Position numbers and translations under genes: made by a program
Notes under the pieces: model-generated
What the model saw: only the letters and a program-made list of their open reading frames with translations
What the model was told of the DNA's origin: nothing
The model's database searches: none
Shown: positions 22,301 to 33,514 of the stretch, one piece after another
Position numbering within the stretch: the stretch's first letter is position 1
Layout of the letters: each line of letters starts with the position of its first letter
Origin: Luzula sylvatica
Lineage: Eukaryota > Streptophyta > Magnoliopsida > Poales > Juncaceae
Assembly (NCBI GenBank): GCA_946800325.1
Contig: OX326956.1
Span: 25,456,356 to 25,520,355 of the forward strand
Length of the DNA: 64,000 nucleotides
Direction: 5' to 3'

Positions 22301-24133
22301 CTTTTTATACTTGAAGTCCTGGATTTGAGAATTTAGGTTTTTGGTGTGATCCGGATTCACAAACCGAAATTCTGATTCCAGACTTTCTGTGGATTTGATT
22401 TCCCAATCCTCAATTCGAGCCAGGAAGCAAATTATGTCTTTGGCAAAATCTGAGAAAAGATCGTCGCCGCTAATGAAGAAGGTGGAATCTCGACTCGCTC
22501 CCTTGACGACCGGCTGCTCTGCTGTCTTCGATGATGCTCGGATTAATTCCAACAACGCACGATTTCCCGAACCGAAACGTTTGTCCTCCATCATCGTGAT
22601 TTCTGTACCCGAATAGAAACAACGCATCTCACGTCGTGCGTAATCAAACACGACTGGTCCGTGTAATTCCATCCAATCAACGCCCAATACCAACTCCACT
22701 GTACCCAATTTGATATTTCTGGTATCAATTTTGAATGAATGGCCTTGCATTTCCCATTGGAACCCGAGATGGATGGAATCGCAAAGAATTTGGGAGCCGT
22801 TGGCAACGGTAATAGCGAGAGGGTTGACTATTGAGGGAATCAACCCCAACTTTTTTGCGAATCGAGAATCAATAAACGAGTGGGAGGAACCGCTATCAAT
22901 TAAAACCGAAAAAAGCATAGTACCTTTTTTGCCCGTAAATTTCAGAGTTTGATGATGCAAGTCGTCCCTTCTTGGCATCGTAGTTATTTCCATCAGCTCG
23001 AAATTATCGGGTTCTTGATAAAATTGCTCATCTTCTTCGTGTGGCTCCTTGACCGCTTCACTCTGTCCCGACTCCAACCCTTCGATTGCTAAAACCGCAT
23101 TGGAGTTTCGGTTTAGAGGTCGTCCTTTACACTTGTGTCCCACGATCCATTTTTCATCACAATGATAACACTCATTACGCGCTCGTTTTTCGTCTTTAAG
23201 CCTCTCCCAAGAAGTACCCGAGAGGTTGGCATTAGCGTGTGTGCGGTTAGGTATACGTTCACGCGACAAGAAACGTTCTTTAGAGTAGGCCGCCATGCCT
23301 TCCTCTCGAAGTAATGCATTTTCATATGCCTCGATCAAAGATTTTGGTCGAGTCAGAATTACTGCGGTTTTCATATCTTTTTTAAGTCCCGAAAGAAACG
23401 CCCCTCGAAAAAAATCATCATCAAGATCTGGGTAACGACGTAATAACAACCCACGCAATAAATCAAAATCTCGACGGTAGTCACTTACCGTACCCACTTG
23501 GAGTAACGTTTTGAATTCTCCGGACAATCCGAGCAAGAGTTCGCTCTCGAAGCGCCGAAGAAGATCACGAGCAAATTGGGTCCAAGTAAGACGTTGTTCG
23601 GTAAGTTGGTAGGAATAGTACCACGTCGCCGCTTCTCCCGTTAAATAGAGTGCCGCGTAATCCACTCGTTGCCACTCGGCTACTCCACAAACATTGAATA
23701 ACCCTTCACATTGCTTCAACCATACACGCGGTTCTTTGCCCGAAAAGTACGCAAGTTCAACTCGTTGTTTTAACATGAAATTGTTCTCGGTACGCCCTCT
23801 TTGAACTCGAAATTCACCTCGGTGTTCAAAGTCGTCGTCAACTTCGCGACCGCGGTCGCCACGAGCTCCACTTGATTCACCTTCGGTTCGTAAAATTTTC
23901 TTACCTGAATCACGTGATTTGGGGACCTCCGAATGCTCTTGATGCTCGCGTGCGGTTAACGTCTTCAAAATTTGGGCAAGAGTCGCCTCCGTACGTGCTT
24001 GCGTCTCGTTGTTTCGTGCTTGCGCCGCTTCGTATACGGCTCGGAACTCCGCAATCTCCTTCTTCGTCATTTGTAGTTCGCCATCCACTCGACGAAGCTC
24101 CTCCGTTTCAAAAGAAGATTTCTTTGTCGCCAT
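19364..24133 (-). CDS. Gag-pol polyprotein of element A (chromovirus)
   Basis: Single intact frame of 1589 residues. In order: N-terminal coiled coil (about 10-60); retrotransposon gag domain (about 125-280); zinc knuckle with C322, C325, H333, C335; aspartic protease with [12 protein letters not shown] (D413); reverse transcriptase (about 690-880) with the catalytic FFDD (D842, D843); RNase H (about 980-1095, TDASG and TDHES present); integrase zinc finger H1177, H1184, C1214, C1217; integrase core D1247, D1307, E1343; GPF motif near 1482; C-terminal chromodomain-like region (about 1535-1589, [19 protein letters not shown]). RNase H is about three residues shorter than in element B between GRPL and SKGLS, a possible defect. 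Gag and pol share one frame, usual in chromoviruses. Start is the ATG 38 bases inside the primer-binding site. Confidence 0.95.
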   Translation of the reverse strand: MATKKSSFETEELRRVDGELQMTKKEIAEFRAVYEAAQARNNETQARTEATLAQILKTLTAREHQEHSEVPKSRDSGKKILRTEGESSGARGDRGREVDDDFEHRGEFRVQRGRTENNFMLKQRVELAYFSGKEPRVWLKQCEGLFNVCGVAEWQRVDYAALYLTGEAATWYYSYQLTEQRLTWTQFARDLLRRFESELLLGLSGEFKTLLQVGTVSDYRRDFDLLRGLLLRRYPDLDDDFFRGAFLSGLKKDMKTAVILTRPKSLIEAYENALLREEGMAAYSKERFLSRERIPNRTHANANLSGTSWERLKDEKRARNECYHCDEKWIVGHKCKGRPLNRNSNAVLAIEGLESGQSEAVKEPHEEDEQFYQEPDNFELMEITTMPRRDDLHHQTLKFTGKKGTMLFSVLIDSGSSHSFIDSRFAKKLGLIPSIVNPLAITVANGSQILCDSIHLGFQWEMQGHSFKIDTRNIKLGTVELVLGVDWMELHGPVVFDYARREMRCFYSGTEITMMEDKRFGSGNRALLELIRASSKTAEQPVVKGASRDSTFFISGDDLFSDFAKDIICFLARIEDWEIKSTESLESEFRFVNPDHTKNLNSQIQDFKYKKLFPVFDHKPTSEFQLFGIGSTTINTKSASVIQPKPKPTTTALEKLLFKYTELFQSPSILPPKRSSDHVIPLQENSKPVQLRPYRYSHFQKEEIERVIREMLQSGLIRNSKSPFASPAILVGKKDGTWRLCVDYRQLNSVTIKDKYPIPIIDDLLDELKDAKVFSKLDLRSGYHQIRMHDDDVFKTAFKTHSGHYEFLVMPFGLTNAPSTFQALMNTIFHHQLRKFVLVFFDDILVYSKNHAEHMAHLETVLAILKTHKLFVKASKCEFEAESIEYLGHIISCHGVQTDPTKVEAMLRWPKPKTLKELRGFLGLTGYYRKFVKGYGIIAKPLTELLKKDGFFWGNEADDAFNKLKIAMSTTPVLGLPDFTREFVIETDASGYGIGAVLMQDGRPLSKGLSLRNLGRSTYEKELLAVLLAVDKWRHYLLGHRFIIKTDHESLKFLLEGRVQTQLQHKGLTKLLGFDYVIQYKKGVENKVADGLSRIPRNVGCDMGEFHELSITVPGWYREVEDSYANDDYFKRVLEGVVINNSDFHDYEFQGGILRFQGRVCIGASTALRHKVISALHDSAEGGHSGILGTYQRVKRSFFWVGMRRDIQVYVSECDICQRNKNEHMAKPGLLQPLPIPKEAWSCISMDFITQLPKSNGRDTILVVVDRLTKYAHFIALSHPFTAQHVAKVFFDNVCKLHGIPKAIVSDRDKIFTSSFWKELFKLHGTQLQMSTSYHPQTDGQTERVNQCLETYLRCMIANVTRKWSFWLAQAEWWYNSKFHTALQCSPFEALYGYKPPSVELGSSPTSRVAVLDEWLRDRHHALQIIKDNLAKAQERMKTYADRNRSDRTFEEGDWVYLKLQPYRQTSLTLSKGTKLHSRFYGPFEVLEKIGEVAYKLNLPPGSLIHPVFHVSQLKRKLGANKIPVPTLPLVGHDGLLQVEPVAVLDRRLVKKGNSADVQLLVRWSNLPDDDATWEDYDDLIARFPMFKP

Positions 24134-24170
24134 TGATGAAGCTCACGGTCCGAAAAAAAAAAATCGAATC

Positions 24171-24183
24171 GCTCTTGATACCA
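24171..24183 (-). other. Primer-binding site of element A
   Basis: Minus strand reads TGGTATCAAGAGC, two bases inside the 5' LTR. The canonical initiator-Met site is TGGTATCAGAGC; here one extra A is present. Confidence 0.7.
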
Positions 24184-24185
24184 AT

Positions 24186-24513
24186 TGTTAGGTATTAGAT
24201 ATACCTGACCTTGATTTCTCACTCAATTTACTAACCTCACAATTATAAGAAGAAGAAATGGAAGAAAAATACTTGAATTATACTATTTCGTGTACAGTAC
24301 AAGTGTCTTTTAATCAATAATCATATCCATCCCCAACTAGCTTACAATCTCTTATATAGAGAGATAACCACTTATACCACTAAGTGTGATTTTCCCACTA
24401 ACTAAACTAATAATTGTTTAGACTCGGTTCATGATTCTATCATGGACTGTAATACATATATACATAACAACCCCTAAAATATATATTTACACAATAACCC
24501 TTATATCATGACA
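24186..24513 (-). repeat. 5' LTR of element A
   Basis: 328 bp, TG..CA termini, followed by target duplication TTATC. Promoter LTR for the minus-strand gag-pol gene. Confidence 0.95.
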
Positions 24514-25349
24514 TTATCATCTTCAACTCCAAGAAAAAAACACCCACACTAATTTGTGCATAACTCGTCAGACCTAACCTAAGCAAAATAAATTGCAAGA
24601 ACCAACACTTCTCTTTTCTTTACCCCCGAATAGTTATTAAATTTTGGCATCTTTATCTAACTCATGTAACTAAAATACTTATTTTTATTTTAGTTCAATA
24701 ATAAATCTGAGAATAGCGTATTCATCGGTCCAAAAAAACATCATATTTACTCTTTCAAAAACAACAACTATACCTGAATTATGGTTGAACGTAGCTTCTG
24801 TTGGGAATCGTCGACCCCGAACTCCGCCCAGCAAAATGAAGGGCTCGGTCTGATTTTCTATTCTGAGAACTTCGTCATCGATCCGGACGTACAAATATGG
24901 AATAATTGACAATTATACCGTACCAAATTGATAGTGGACGAAGGTTTGAAACGATTCTTCCATCTTGTCTTTCAGCGTCATGCTCTCCATCGTGCGACTA
25001 TGGCAATGCGTGTGTTGCATTCCCACACGACTCGACACCGTCGGTACACGAACACCTTCTCTTAAAACCGAAACTATTACAGTTAAACCCTAACTTCATT
25101 TGATCATAAAAAATATGGTTCCTCTACCCGTATCATCATGAGTTATGGTTTAATATCGATTAAATATTATCTAATGCAAAAAAACAATTTTTCTCCATTT
25201 CTTTTTTTCATGTTCCTAATTTTTGGAATCATTGTTAGACTTGTGAAAATGAATCTAGACAAATTATCTATCTTGGAAAGATAATCATCACATTTATCCC
25301 TCCCATTAAATTTACACCACTTTGGAGCCAAACCAGGAGGCCACGTCAT

Positions 25350-25580
25350 CCACTACTGTTCACCCTCTTCAGTGTTACTGTTCACATTATTTTACTGTTC
25401 ACATATTACTGTTCCCATTATTCTACTGTTCACCGGATTACAGTTCATGCTTTTACTGTTCACTGAATTACTTTTTACTGTTCACGGATGTTTTTTTTTT
25501 ACCAAACTGCGTCTATGTACCAAGCTGCGTTTTTTGTGTGCTTATTATAACAGTTTTGATTGGTACCAAGTTGCGTATTT
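25350..25580 (+). repeat. Interspersed TACTGTTCAC repeat cluster
   Basis: Words TACTGTTCAC or close variants recur about every 15-20 bases through 25490. Then CCAAACTGCGT, CCAAGCTGCGT and CCAAGTTGCGT follow. Overlapping open frames here are products of the repeat. Confidence 0.6.
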
Positions 25581-25846
25581 TATGTTTTTTTGTTTGCCTT
25601 TTTTAGAATTTTATTTTATTTCACATGTCTGATATTCTAAATAAAACATTTGAATTTTTCTTTTGGAACATATGATATGCTTTCAGGAGGAAAAAAGTTT
25701 GTATTTATTACGTAATAATTGTGAGACTATTTAATATCAGACTTTTTTTTTTTAATTAACATTTGGATAAAATCGAAAAGTTTGATTTGTACTTATAACG
25801 TTTTAGATAAAATTATTATTTTATGATCATAAAAGATTTTGAAATA

Positions 25847-25876
25847 TCGCAGTGAAGCGCGAGAAATATTTCTAGT
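25847..25876 (+). mobile_element. Possible Helitron 3' terminus
   Basis: A short hairpin (TCGC 25847-25850 pairing with GCGA 25859-25862) lies nine bases before CTAGT (25872-25876), like Helitron 3' ends (hairpin then CTRR). The next base is A instead of the T expected at an A/T insertion site, and no 5' end was found. Confidence 0.3.
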
Positions 25877-26912
25877 ATATACAATATATAGTAAGAATGA
25901 ACCAACAGATGCGTATAACTATTATACATAGTGAAAGATAACAGTTGATAAAGACCTAAATTGCCTTTAGTTGCATTTCAAAAAATATTTTCTAACTTTT
26001 TTATTTTTCAGGTACATTATATATCTAGAAGTCCTAAAGAATGTCCATGCGTTTGAGGTATACTTTACACACTAGAATATTAGGAGTATAAGAAAACTAT
26101 GGATTATATAGTGTAACAACATTGGAAATTTATGGTTCATTATATGGCAAATTAATTTTAATATCCATAATGATGTTTTGAAGAAATTAGTAACGAAATT
26201 ACAATATCCGCAGCGTAGCGTTGGTATTATCCTATTATTATTAATATTTAAAGAGCTGAATATTCTCTCGCAGCCGCAAAACAATATAGTCTTCTTAAAA
26301 AAATTAAATTAAAATTAACGAAACATTAAATATAGCCTGTAAACAACACATGTATTAAGTATGGATTCTTTTTCAATATTTTGTTTGAGCCTACAAAACA
26401 ATATTGAAACTACTATGTACACTGCAAATTGTTAAGTATAAGTTCGAAGCATAGAATTGCTTACAATATTTTTCTTTTATATATTAACGAAACTATATAT
26501 ATAAAAGTTACAGCTAAATCCAAACTATCAAGAATTATATGTCGCAAAACTAACTACATAAAATCAATAAATACATTATTGGTACGTATCGTGTGTTATT
26601 GTTCCATAAATCTAATATTAACATATAATTCGTATGTAAAATTAAATAATGTGCAAATTATAATCTTCATACAACTTAACAAAAAATTTACAATATAAAT
26701 ATCAACAAAAAAGTATTTAAAATTCATAGTACAAAACAATGCATGGATATGATATTTACAATATCTTTTTATAGAATGAAAAAAAAAAAAGTATGGGACG
26801 AAATCATTGTATGATAACCCAACATGTCAAAATACTCTCACCAGATCCGGAATGGAAGAAAAAACACTGAAAATTATCACATGTTGTTCAATATTTTTGA
26901 TATATATATATA

Positions 26913-27172
26913 GGGGGCTTCTATCATACACCCCTTTCCTTATCATACACCCATTTTCAAGGGTATTTGGAGTAATTATCCATTTATGAATATTTAAGGT
27001 AAGATATCAAATATATTTATCAATTAATGTTTAACTAAATTGGAATTTTTTGTTGTTCATTTAAACCAAAATTTCCATAAAAAATAATTTTTATGATACA
27101 TCCTTTTTACAAATATAATTAATTGCTAAAATACCCAAAATACCCTTGTAAAAGGGTGTATGATAGAACTTC

Positions 27173-27174
<2 letters not shown>
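26913..27174. mobile_element. MITE family M, copy 1
   Basis: About 262 bp with terminal inverted repeats GGGGGCTTCTATCATACACC and GGTGTATGATAGAACTTCCC. Near-identical relatives lie at 58116-58376 and 58437-58698 in the opposite orientation. This copy sits in an AT dinucleotide tract, so its target duplication cannot be read unambiguously. Confidence 0.85.

Positions 27175-27205
<31 letters not shown>
27175..27205. repeat. AT dinucleotide microsatellite
   Basis: Run of about 15 AT units between MITE copy 1 and a further terminal-repeat-like sequence. Confidence 0.9.
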
Positions 27206-27208
<3 letters not shown>

Positions 27209-27260
27209 AGCTTCTCTCATACACCCTTTTGATAGAAGGGTAGTTTGGGTATTAATATTT
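27206..27260. repeat. Isolated MITE-M-like terminal repeat
   Basis: GGGAGCTTCTCTCATACACC resembles the MITE M terminus, but the sequence then diverges. It could be the end of a larger related element that includes the FAR1 fragment about 500 bases downstream; no matching right end was found. Confidence 0.45.
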
Positions 27261-27344
27261 TTAGATTGTATCAAGAATTATTTCTCTTAATTTCTTTCAA
27301 ATGTGTTCTCTCCAGTTCCATATTTTTCTCCTTAATTTCCTCTC

Positions 27345-27385
27345 TTACCATTCTCATCTTACCTCTCCCTCCTCTCTCTCCAGCC

Positions 27386-27420
<35 letters not shown>

Positions 27421-27422
27421 AT
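27345..27422. repeat. CT and CA microsatellite
   Basis: Pyrimidine-rich tract with CT repeats followed by a CA repeat (about 27403-27420). Possibly in the leader of the FAR1-like fragment. Confidence 0.8.
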
Positions 27423-27756
27423 ATTTGCTCTTCAGCCCCCTTTTTTTCCCAAGCTTCTTTGGCGAGTATAATCTGTGAGTATTATAGTTTTTTTTTTTCA
27501 TTTAAAATATATTAGTCTGGTAGAATATGTGAGTATAATCTGTGACTATTAAATGGTAGAATTAGGATATAATATGTGAGTATAATCTGCGAGTATAATC
27601 TGTGACTATTAAAATAAATAAGTTTGGTAAAATATCATAATCATCATGTTAATTTAATACTTTCGTACTTCCCAGTCACATCTCTCTCGGCGCTATCCGA
27701 CGATCTCGTTCCTTCTTCACCGGCTGCAACTATCAGCACTTTTTTTGAAGAGTGAT

Positions 27757-28549
27757 ATGTATTCTAATTGTGCTACACACGTGAGTATTTTTAATGGACA
27801 AAAATTATTATTTTTTTTGGAATGAGACAAAAATTATTATTGCATTCTGAGTACTTTCGGTGGACAAAAATTATGATCAAATCTTCCCAAAAAAATGGAA
27901 GGCCGAAATTACAAATTTTTATTGCATTCTGACTTGAAATAGATGGCCTACTGTAATATTTATTCATAATTGGGCAAACGAGTAATAATCAGTGAAAAAA
28001 ACTGTATCAGTATTCAAAATATTTATTCATTTTAGCCCACAGTGATGTTTATTCAAAATGTTTAGTTTTGCTGATTTTGTTTAGGCATGCGAAGATGACC
28101 GTAGTACCGAGGAGTTGTTCGAACATAATAAAATCATCGAGATGACATTTACGTCCCTAGAAGAGGTGGAAAAGTTCTATTATGATTACGCAAAGAACAA
28201 AGGGTTCGGTGTGCGAAAGGATACGGTTAAAACGAGTGCAATTGAAGATGTAGTGTGCTTCCGTCGTTTTCGTTGTTGTCGTGCCGGATTTCGCCAAGCG
28301 ATATATCTGAATGGTGAAAAAAAACAAAGAAAGCGGCCTCTAACCCGATGTGGCTGCCTTGCCAAGTTCGCTGTCAGATTCAACAAAAGGGCAGGGAATT
28401 GGCAAGTGAAGGAGTTCGAGAATAACCACAATCATGAATTTGTCCATGGAAATGAAGTTGTTTATCTACGGTCTCATCGTAAAATTGATAGTTCCAAGGA
28501 AAACGATATAAACTCCTTGAAACTTGCGGGGCTTCGTCAGAGCCAATGA
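27757..28549 (+). pseudogene. FAR1 DNA-binding-domain fragment (FAR1-A), fused at its end
   Basis: Predicted as exon 1 27757-27780 (ATG to a GTGAGT donor) and exon 2 28085-28549; 162 residues. It contains a FAR1/FHY3-type DNA-binding domain, a WRKY-GCM1-like zinc fold: FYYDYAKNKGFGVRK, then Cys pairs in CFRRFRCC and RCGC, and the final NHNH. The FAR1 linker, MULE transposase and SWIM parts are missing. The frame stops two codons after 28540, exactly where antisense sequence of the neighbouring Ulp1-type exon begins, so the last residues come from foreign DNA. It may be expressed as a DNA-binding-only protein, but I judge it a truncated relic. Exon 1 is an inference from splice consensus. Confidence 0.7.
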
Positions 28550-30782
28550 ATCTTTGAGGTATTAAGAGGAAAAAGAATCTGGATATAAAAAAAAAAAATA
28601 AGAACATATAAATATTTACAAAATAAGTATACGAATAATATAATATGAGATATGTACCATTTTTGATTTAAGATATTTTTCTCCAACTTTGGTTATTCTT
28701 ATCCATTCTTGGTTATGATCTTCGATAGGTTTAACGCTATTTTGCTTACCCCAACCATCTAATCGTTGTGTTTCAAATGTAGTTTCTATATATGATTTTT
28801 GATTGCTATATTCTTTAAGATAGCAATCAATAATCTGTAACATGGAAATATAATCATCAAACGAATATCATACAAAAAATAATAATAATAATATACTTAC
28901 GTCATCACTTAACCACTTTTTGCCAATGTCATAAACATCATCGGTTACCAAACAATTCAATGTACGAATTGTCAAAGTATGTTCATCAGTACGCACAACT
29001 TCCATATGTTGTTGAGAAATATTTTTTTTCACAAACTCCACTGATGCTTTCTCGATTTTTTCCAACTTGTCTGAAAATAATGCGATCAACTCACTTGACA
29101 TTATTAATAAAATAATATTGTACACATAATTTAGTTATATTAAATTTACCATGAATTTTGGAAGGATTATTCTTGCGAGTTGCAATCCTTTTAATTGCTC
29201 TCAGGCGCGCAGGATTTACATATGGAGACTTGTTGTAACAACTTGTTTTTCTAGGTCTGCCATTATTACGTACCCTTGACTCTGTCAGCAACATTATCAT
29301 CGCTTATTTCAACATAAGTCTTTCCATTGATGGCTTTGTCATCGGAATCATTGTCGTAGTCATTTCCATCTTCGTCGTCGTCAATTATCTCATGAACATA
29401 AGGCGGCGCTTCATATTTTTGTTTAAAAGGAGGCGGTGTGCGGAAGTGTTGTCCATAAGGAGACGATGTGTTGTCCTTCTCATTGACATTTTCGTTAATT
29501 TTCTAAATATGACATAGATATTTGTAAATATATTTATTTACGTCAGTCGTCAATCCAAATTTTAATATACAAAATATTGAAACAAACCATCAATTTTTTC
29601 TGGATGTCGTCTATTTTTTGGTCGAACGATGAGGACATGACATCAATATTTCTTTCCATTGCCTATGTATTAACATGTTTTTAAGTTAGAGTATTTGAAG
29701 AAAAAAAATTATTATAGTAACAAGAATAACCTGCAATGCTTCTGTCATGTCATTAAATTTTTGGCCATAAGATACCAAAATATTTTTAATCTCCACTAAA
29801 GAGTGCTCCATACGTGTCAACGCTTTATTTGAAAAATCTTCAGTTTGCTGGGACAAACAATTTTTTTAATGAGCATATAATTAAAATTCAAAATTAATTG
29901 AAATTTTTTTTATTATACTGACCTTGGAATTTGTGCTTTTATCGCACGACGCAGAGGGACTTTTAAGAGATATTACCAAGTTTCCTGCTTTTATACCATG
30001 TCTAGCCGCATAAGAATCTCTTAGTTCGACCTTTTCTTCGTCCCAGTTCATCATTAATGGATGGGAATGATTGATATAGTCAAACTGATATGTTTGCAAG
30101 TGTTCACAATACCAAACCTGATCCATAACAAAAGAAGTCAGTATTTTCTGCATAAACATGATAATATGACTTTGTGAGAAAATTATAAATAACTTGACAC
30201 GAAAAATTAGTATACCTGTAGAAGGATGAAGTTGCCTTTGAAAGGTAATTTTGACATCATCTTATATGTCATGATACTATTTATCAACTCATCGACAGCA
30301 AATTTAGCCCAATTAGCATTTCTTATTTTTGATATATCCTCAACAAGGGCAGTATAAGTGCTCGGCAATTCGTTATCCGAAACCGGAGCAATGATAGTAC
30401 CGATTATCAGTAAACAAAACTTCCTGAGAAAATGCTCATCATGGTCAATAGTACGACGTATATCGTCTGCTAATCCGCTGAGAGTGAGCTTTTGGATTTT
30501 CACATCCATGTATAATGCATGATAAAATACATTCCGATTATATTTGTTGATTTTCACATCCACGTAAGTCTCGTTGATGACGAACGATTTTTCATTAGGG
30601 CGATAATTACTAGCTAGAAATCTGCACCACATACTTCTTAATGTGATTCGTCGTAACCGTAAGAACCCACCGAATCCGATTTCCATTATTGCTTCTCTTT
30701 GCTTGTCATTTAATTTCTCTATCACATTAATTACCCGTTCGAGTTCTTCTGATATAGAACCGACAACACCAGATTTGTTGGT
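28540..30782 (-). pseudogene. Ulp1-type gene truncated at the start of its protease domain
   Basis: Minus-strand spliced gene. Exons with matching GT/AG ends: 30782-30216, 30117-29923, 29847-29731, 29662-29588, 29502-29150, 29070-28901, 28834-28658 and 28578-28540; upstream exons were not found. The first resolved exon resembles the plant DUF1985/plant-mobile-domain region that precedes Ulp1 domains in transposon-associated genes (assignment by resemblance). The middle exons are acidic and coiled. The last exon reads ILFPLNTSKIHWL, the Ulp1 family's start with the catalytic HW, then breaks off at 28540 against FAR1-A. The Asp, Gln and Cys of the active site are absent. The 353-base exon needs one extra base near 29274 to be ignored to stay in frame, so it is probably also frameshifted. 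Such genes occur in Kaonashi-type MULEs. Confidence 0.6.
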
Positions 30783-31765
30783 CTAAATGAAAAAAAGAGT
30801 AATTAAACCCACATAAATTTATTCATGCATATGTTTTGAAAGAAATATTGGGTGTTGGACGTACATTTGAAAGAAAAATAATTCATGCCAATTTAACTCC
30901 TGTATTTAATGCATCAAAATCTGAGATGCATCTTTTAATTTATTTCCAAAATAAACAACTTCCACTTTTGGAAGTATTAATGAAGAGAACCGAAAAAAAA
31001 AATACAAGAACAAATTGAAGTATGGTTTGAATAATTTTTTAAGATTTGCAAGTTTATTAAAACTTAAAAGAGACCACAAAAAAAGAACTACTAAAAAATC
31101 TAATATTCGGATAAATATTTGTATGTATGCATTAAATACTAGGGGTAAAATGGTAAAATGGATATATAAAATACATACCATTATTTGAGAGCCGAAAACC
31201 TTTAGCAACAAAATAGTAGATTTTTTTCAAACTTACGAATATAAGGTTATCAATAAAGTTACACACCACGCTCGTTTTACCACGCACCAACCCCGCATGC
31301 TGACGTGGCAGGGGCGCTGTTGCCATGTCAGCAACAGAAGCATGTGTAAAATTAACCCAAAATCCACTAATACCCGTACCCAATAAGAAAATATGACCCG
31401 CATGGACACTAAACATGGCAGGGGCGCTGTTGCCGATTTCTTTCCCTCTCACGGTCTCACCTTCTCTCCAGGCCGCCTCACCTCCTTCTCTCTCTCTCTC
31501 CGCCGCCGCCGTCTAGTCTTCATTACTCGCCGTCCTTCTCTCTCTCTCCGCCGCCGCCGTCTAGTCTTCCTTACTCGCCGTACTTCTCTCTCTCGCTGCA
31601 CTACACGTAAACAAATACTCTGTTTTTTTTCTGTAACGTAAAAGTTTGTAATTAATCTTTTTTCACAGTTTTTTCTGAACGAGTTTATAATTGAATTAAA
31701 TAATATAGTTTTATTGTGTGTTGATCGAACTGATAAAATATTTGATTATTTAAAATTTCGCAGAA
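30783..31765. other. Intergenic region between divergent Ulp1-type and FAR1-B genes
   Basis: About 980 bases. It must contain any 5' exons of the minus-strand gene and the promoter and leader of FAR1-B. CATGGCAGGGGCGCTGTTGCC-like words occur twice (near 31305 and 31413). A 48-bp pyrimidine/CCG duplication lies at 31485-31583. Confidence 0.5.
31485..31583. repeat. 48-bp tandem duplication with CT and CCG tracts
   Basis: Two copies of a unit with CTCTCTCTCCGCCGCCGCCG followed by TCTAGTCTTC and TTACTCGCCGT. It lies in the probable leader of FAR1-B. Confidence 0.85.
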
Positions 31766-33507
31766 ATGGCCATAACCGATTCTTTGCAAATTAATGAGGA
31801 TGAAGTGCACGGAAATGTTACCGCAGGTATGTAGATAGTCTGTTTTTTTTTTCTTTATTTTCTTCTGGTTGAATTCATAAATTATTTGATTTTTTTAATT
31901 TTTCAGAAATGGAGATAACCGACTCTTTGAAAATTAATGGAGACGAAGAACCGAAGGAGGGTATGTTGTTTGATACGCATGATGAAGCATTTAATTATTA
32001 CGCGCAATATGCCAAAAAACGTGGATTTGCTGTGGCGAGAATGAATAGCAGAAAAGATAAACATGGAGTGTTGAGGCATGTAACGTTTGCATGTACTCAC
32101 GGTGGGCAGACGAGGAGTAAGGTAAAAAATTCTGCCAGACCACGTCCGCAAACAAAAACAGGTTGTGAAGCTCGTCTCAATTTGTCAAGGCAGCTTGACG
32201 AAAAATGGAGGTTGAATAATGCATTTTTGGAACACAATCATGTGGTTAGTCCCGGAAAGTACAAGTTTTATAAGAGTAATCGGGTTCTCGATGCACGTGC
32301 TAAAAGGCAACTCCTATTGAATGATTTAGCGGGAATTAAATTGAGCAAGACTTATGAATCAATGCAGCTTCAGGCGGGCGGACATGAGAACCTTCCATTT
32401 GTAGAGAGTGATCTTCGAAATTTCATGAATAAGTGGCGGCGCTCGATACAACTCGCAGAAGGAGACGCCGAGGCAATGCAACGTTATTTCAAGAAAATGA
32501 AAACCGATAATTCGGAATTTTATTCTGATATTGAGGTGGATGATAATCATCGGCTCTTAAATGTGTTTTGGGCTGATGCAAGAAGTAGGGCCGCTTTCAA
32601 GGAATTTGGTGATGTTGTGACCTTTGACACAACATACGTGACGAACAAATATGGATTTCCATTTGCTTGTTTTGTAGGGGTTAATCATCACGGTCAGTCG
32701 GTATTATTGGGATGTGGGCTTATAGCTCACGAAGACACGAACTCATTTGTGTGGTTGTTTAAGACATGGATGGATTGCATGGGAGGTTGTGCCCCTCCTG
32801 CGATAATTACGGATCAGTGTATGGCAATGAAAAATGCTATACAAGAGGTTTTCCCGAACACTCGTCATCGATGGTGCATATGGCATATCATGAAGAAGGT
32901 GCCAGAAAAATTTGGAAAATACGGTGCCTATCAATCAATTTCACCATCATTTCGTAATTTGGTTTTCGGATCATTAACGGTAGAAGAGTTTGAGATTGGA
33001 TGGGAAGTGTTCATAAAGGAGTACAACCTTGAAGAGAATGAATGGTTAAAAGTGTTGTACATGGAGAGGAGGAGATGGGTGCCAGTTTTCTTGAATGATA
33101 TCTTTTGGGCGGGGATGCAGTCCACTCAAAGAAGCGAGAGTATGAATCACTATTTCAAAGGTTACATTAACGATCGCACCACGTTGAAACAGTTTGTAGA
33201 GCAGTATGAGAATGCGTTGGCCAGGAAAGTGAATAATGAAAATTCGGAGGATAAAAGATGTTCACAATCTTATATCCCAACAATTGTTGGGGTTGAATTA
33301 GAGAAGCAGTTTCATCGTGTTTATACCCATGCGAAGATAGATGAGTTTCGAGAAGAATTTCTCGGAAAGCTTGCTTGTGAATGTGCTGTGAAAACGTCGA
33401 GTGATGTTTTGACGGAATACGAGGTTGTAGAATTAGTTACATATGGAGAAGAGAAGAGAACAAAACGTGTGTCATTTCTTGTTAATTATAACAATGACAC
33501 GATATAA
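31766..33507 (+). CDS. FAR1-related / MULE transposase-like gene (FAR1-B), C-terminally truncated
   Basis: Exon 1 31766-31826 and exon 2 31907-33507 (GT..AG, frame kept); 553 residues. FAR1-related proteins are Mutator-transposase derivatives acting as nuclear DNA-binding regulators or as active transposases. The FAR1 DNA-binding domain spans about 37-130 (TGCEAR, EHNH). The MULE transposase core spans about 255-350 with D261 in TFDTTY, D323 in IITDQ, the CxxH-like WCIWH, and E431 in QRSESMN, so the DDE residues look present. The family's SWIM zinc finger, expected right after the KRVSFLVNY region, is absent; the frame ends at the foldback element E2. Exons 1 and 2 begin with near-duplicate segments (MAITDSLQINEDE and MEITDSLKINGDE). 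The alternative is a start only at the exon 2 ATG, 31910. Confidence 0.8.
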
Positions 33508-33514
33508 CCAAGTT

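Larger units (their letters stand above)
19004..24518 (-). mobile_element. Complete Ty3/gypsy chromovirus, element A
   Basis: LTR retrotransposon in minus orientation, 19009-24513, flanked by the 5-bp target duplication TTATC (19004-19008 and 24514-24518). LTRs (24186-24513 as 5' LTR, 19009-19335 as 3' LTR) read TGTTAG..ATGACA on the plus strand and differ, by eye, by one T indel, so the insertion is very recent. The primer-binding site (complement of 24171-24183) is a near match to the initiator-Met tRNA type with one extra base. The polypurine tract AAGGAGAGG lies at 19340-19348. One uninterrupted gag-pol frame fills the interior, so the element may be autonomous. Confidence 0.95.
24519..26912. 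other. Spacer with repeat fragments
   Basis: No intact gene. The minus-strand open frame at 24685-24912 and a short upstream ATG frame (25020-24924) do not join through convincing splice sites and match no family I know. Positions 25350-25490 hold about eight TACTGTTCAC-type words, followed by three ACCAAnnTGCGT words to 25580. A Helitron-like 3' end is at 25847-25876. The rest is AT-rich. Confidence 0.4.

Noticed and set aside
24685..25020. Possible minus-strand two-exon gene
   Set aside because: The two open segments are separated by a stop with no usable acceptor, and the translation matches no family I know.
25322..25632. Phe/Cys/Leu-rich open frames
   Set aside because: Arise from the TACTGTTCAC repeat cluster and T-rich flank.
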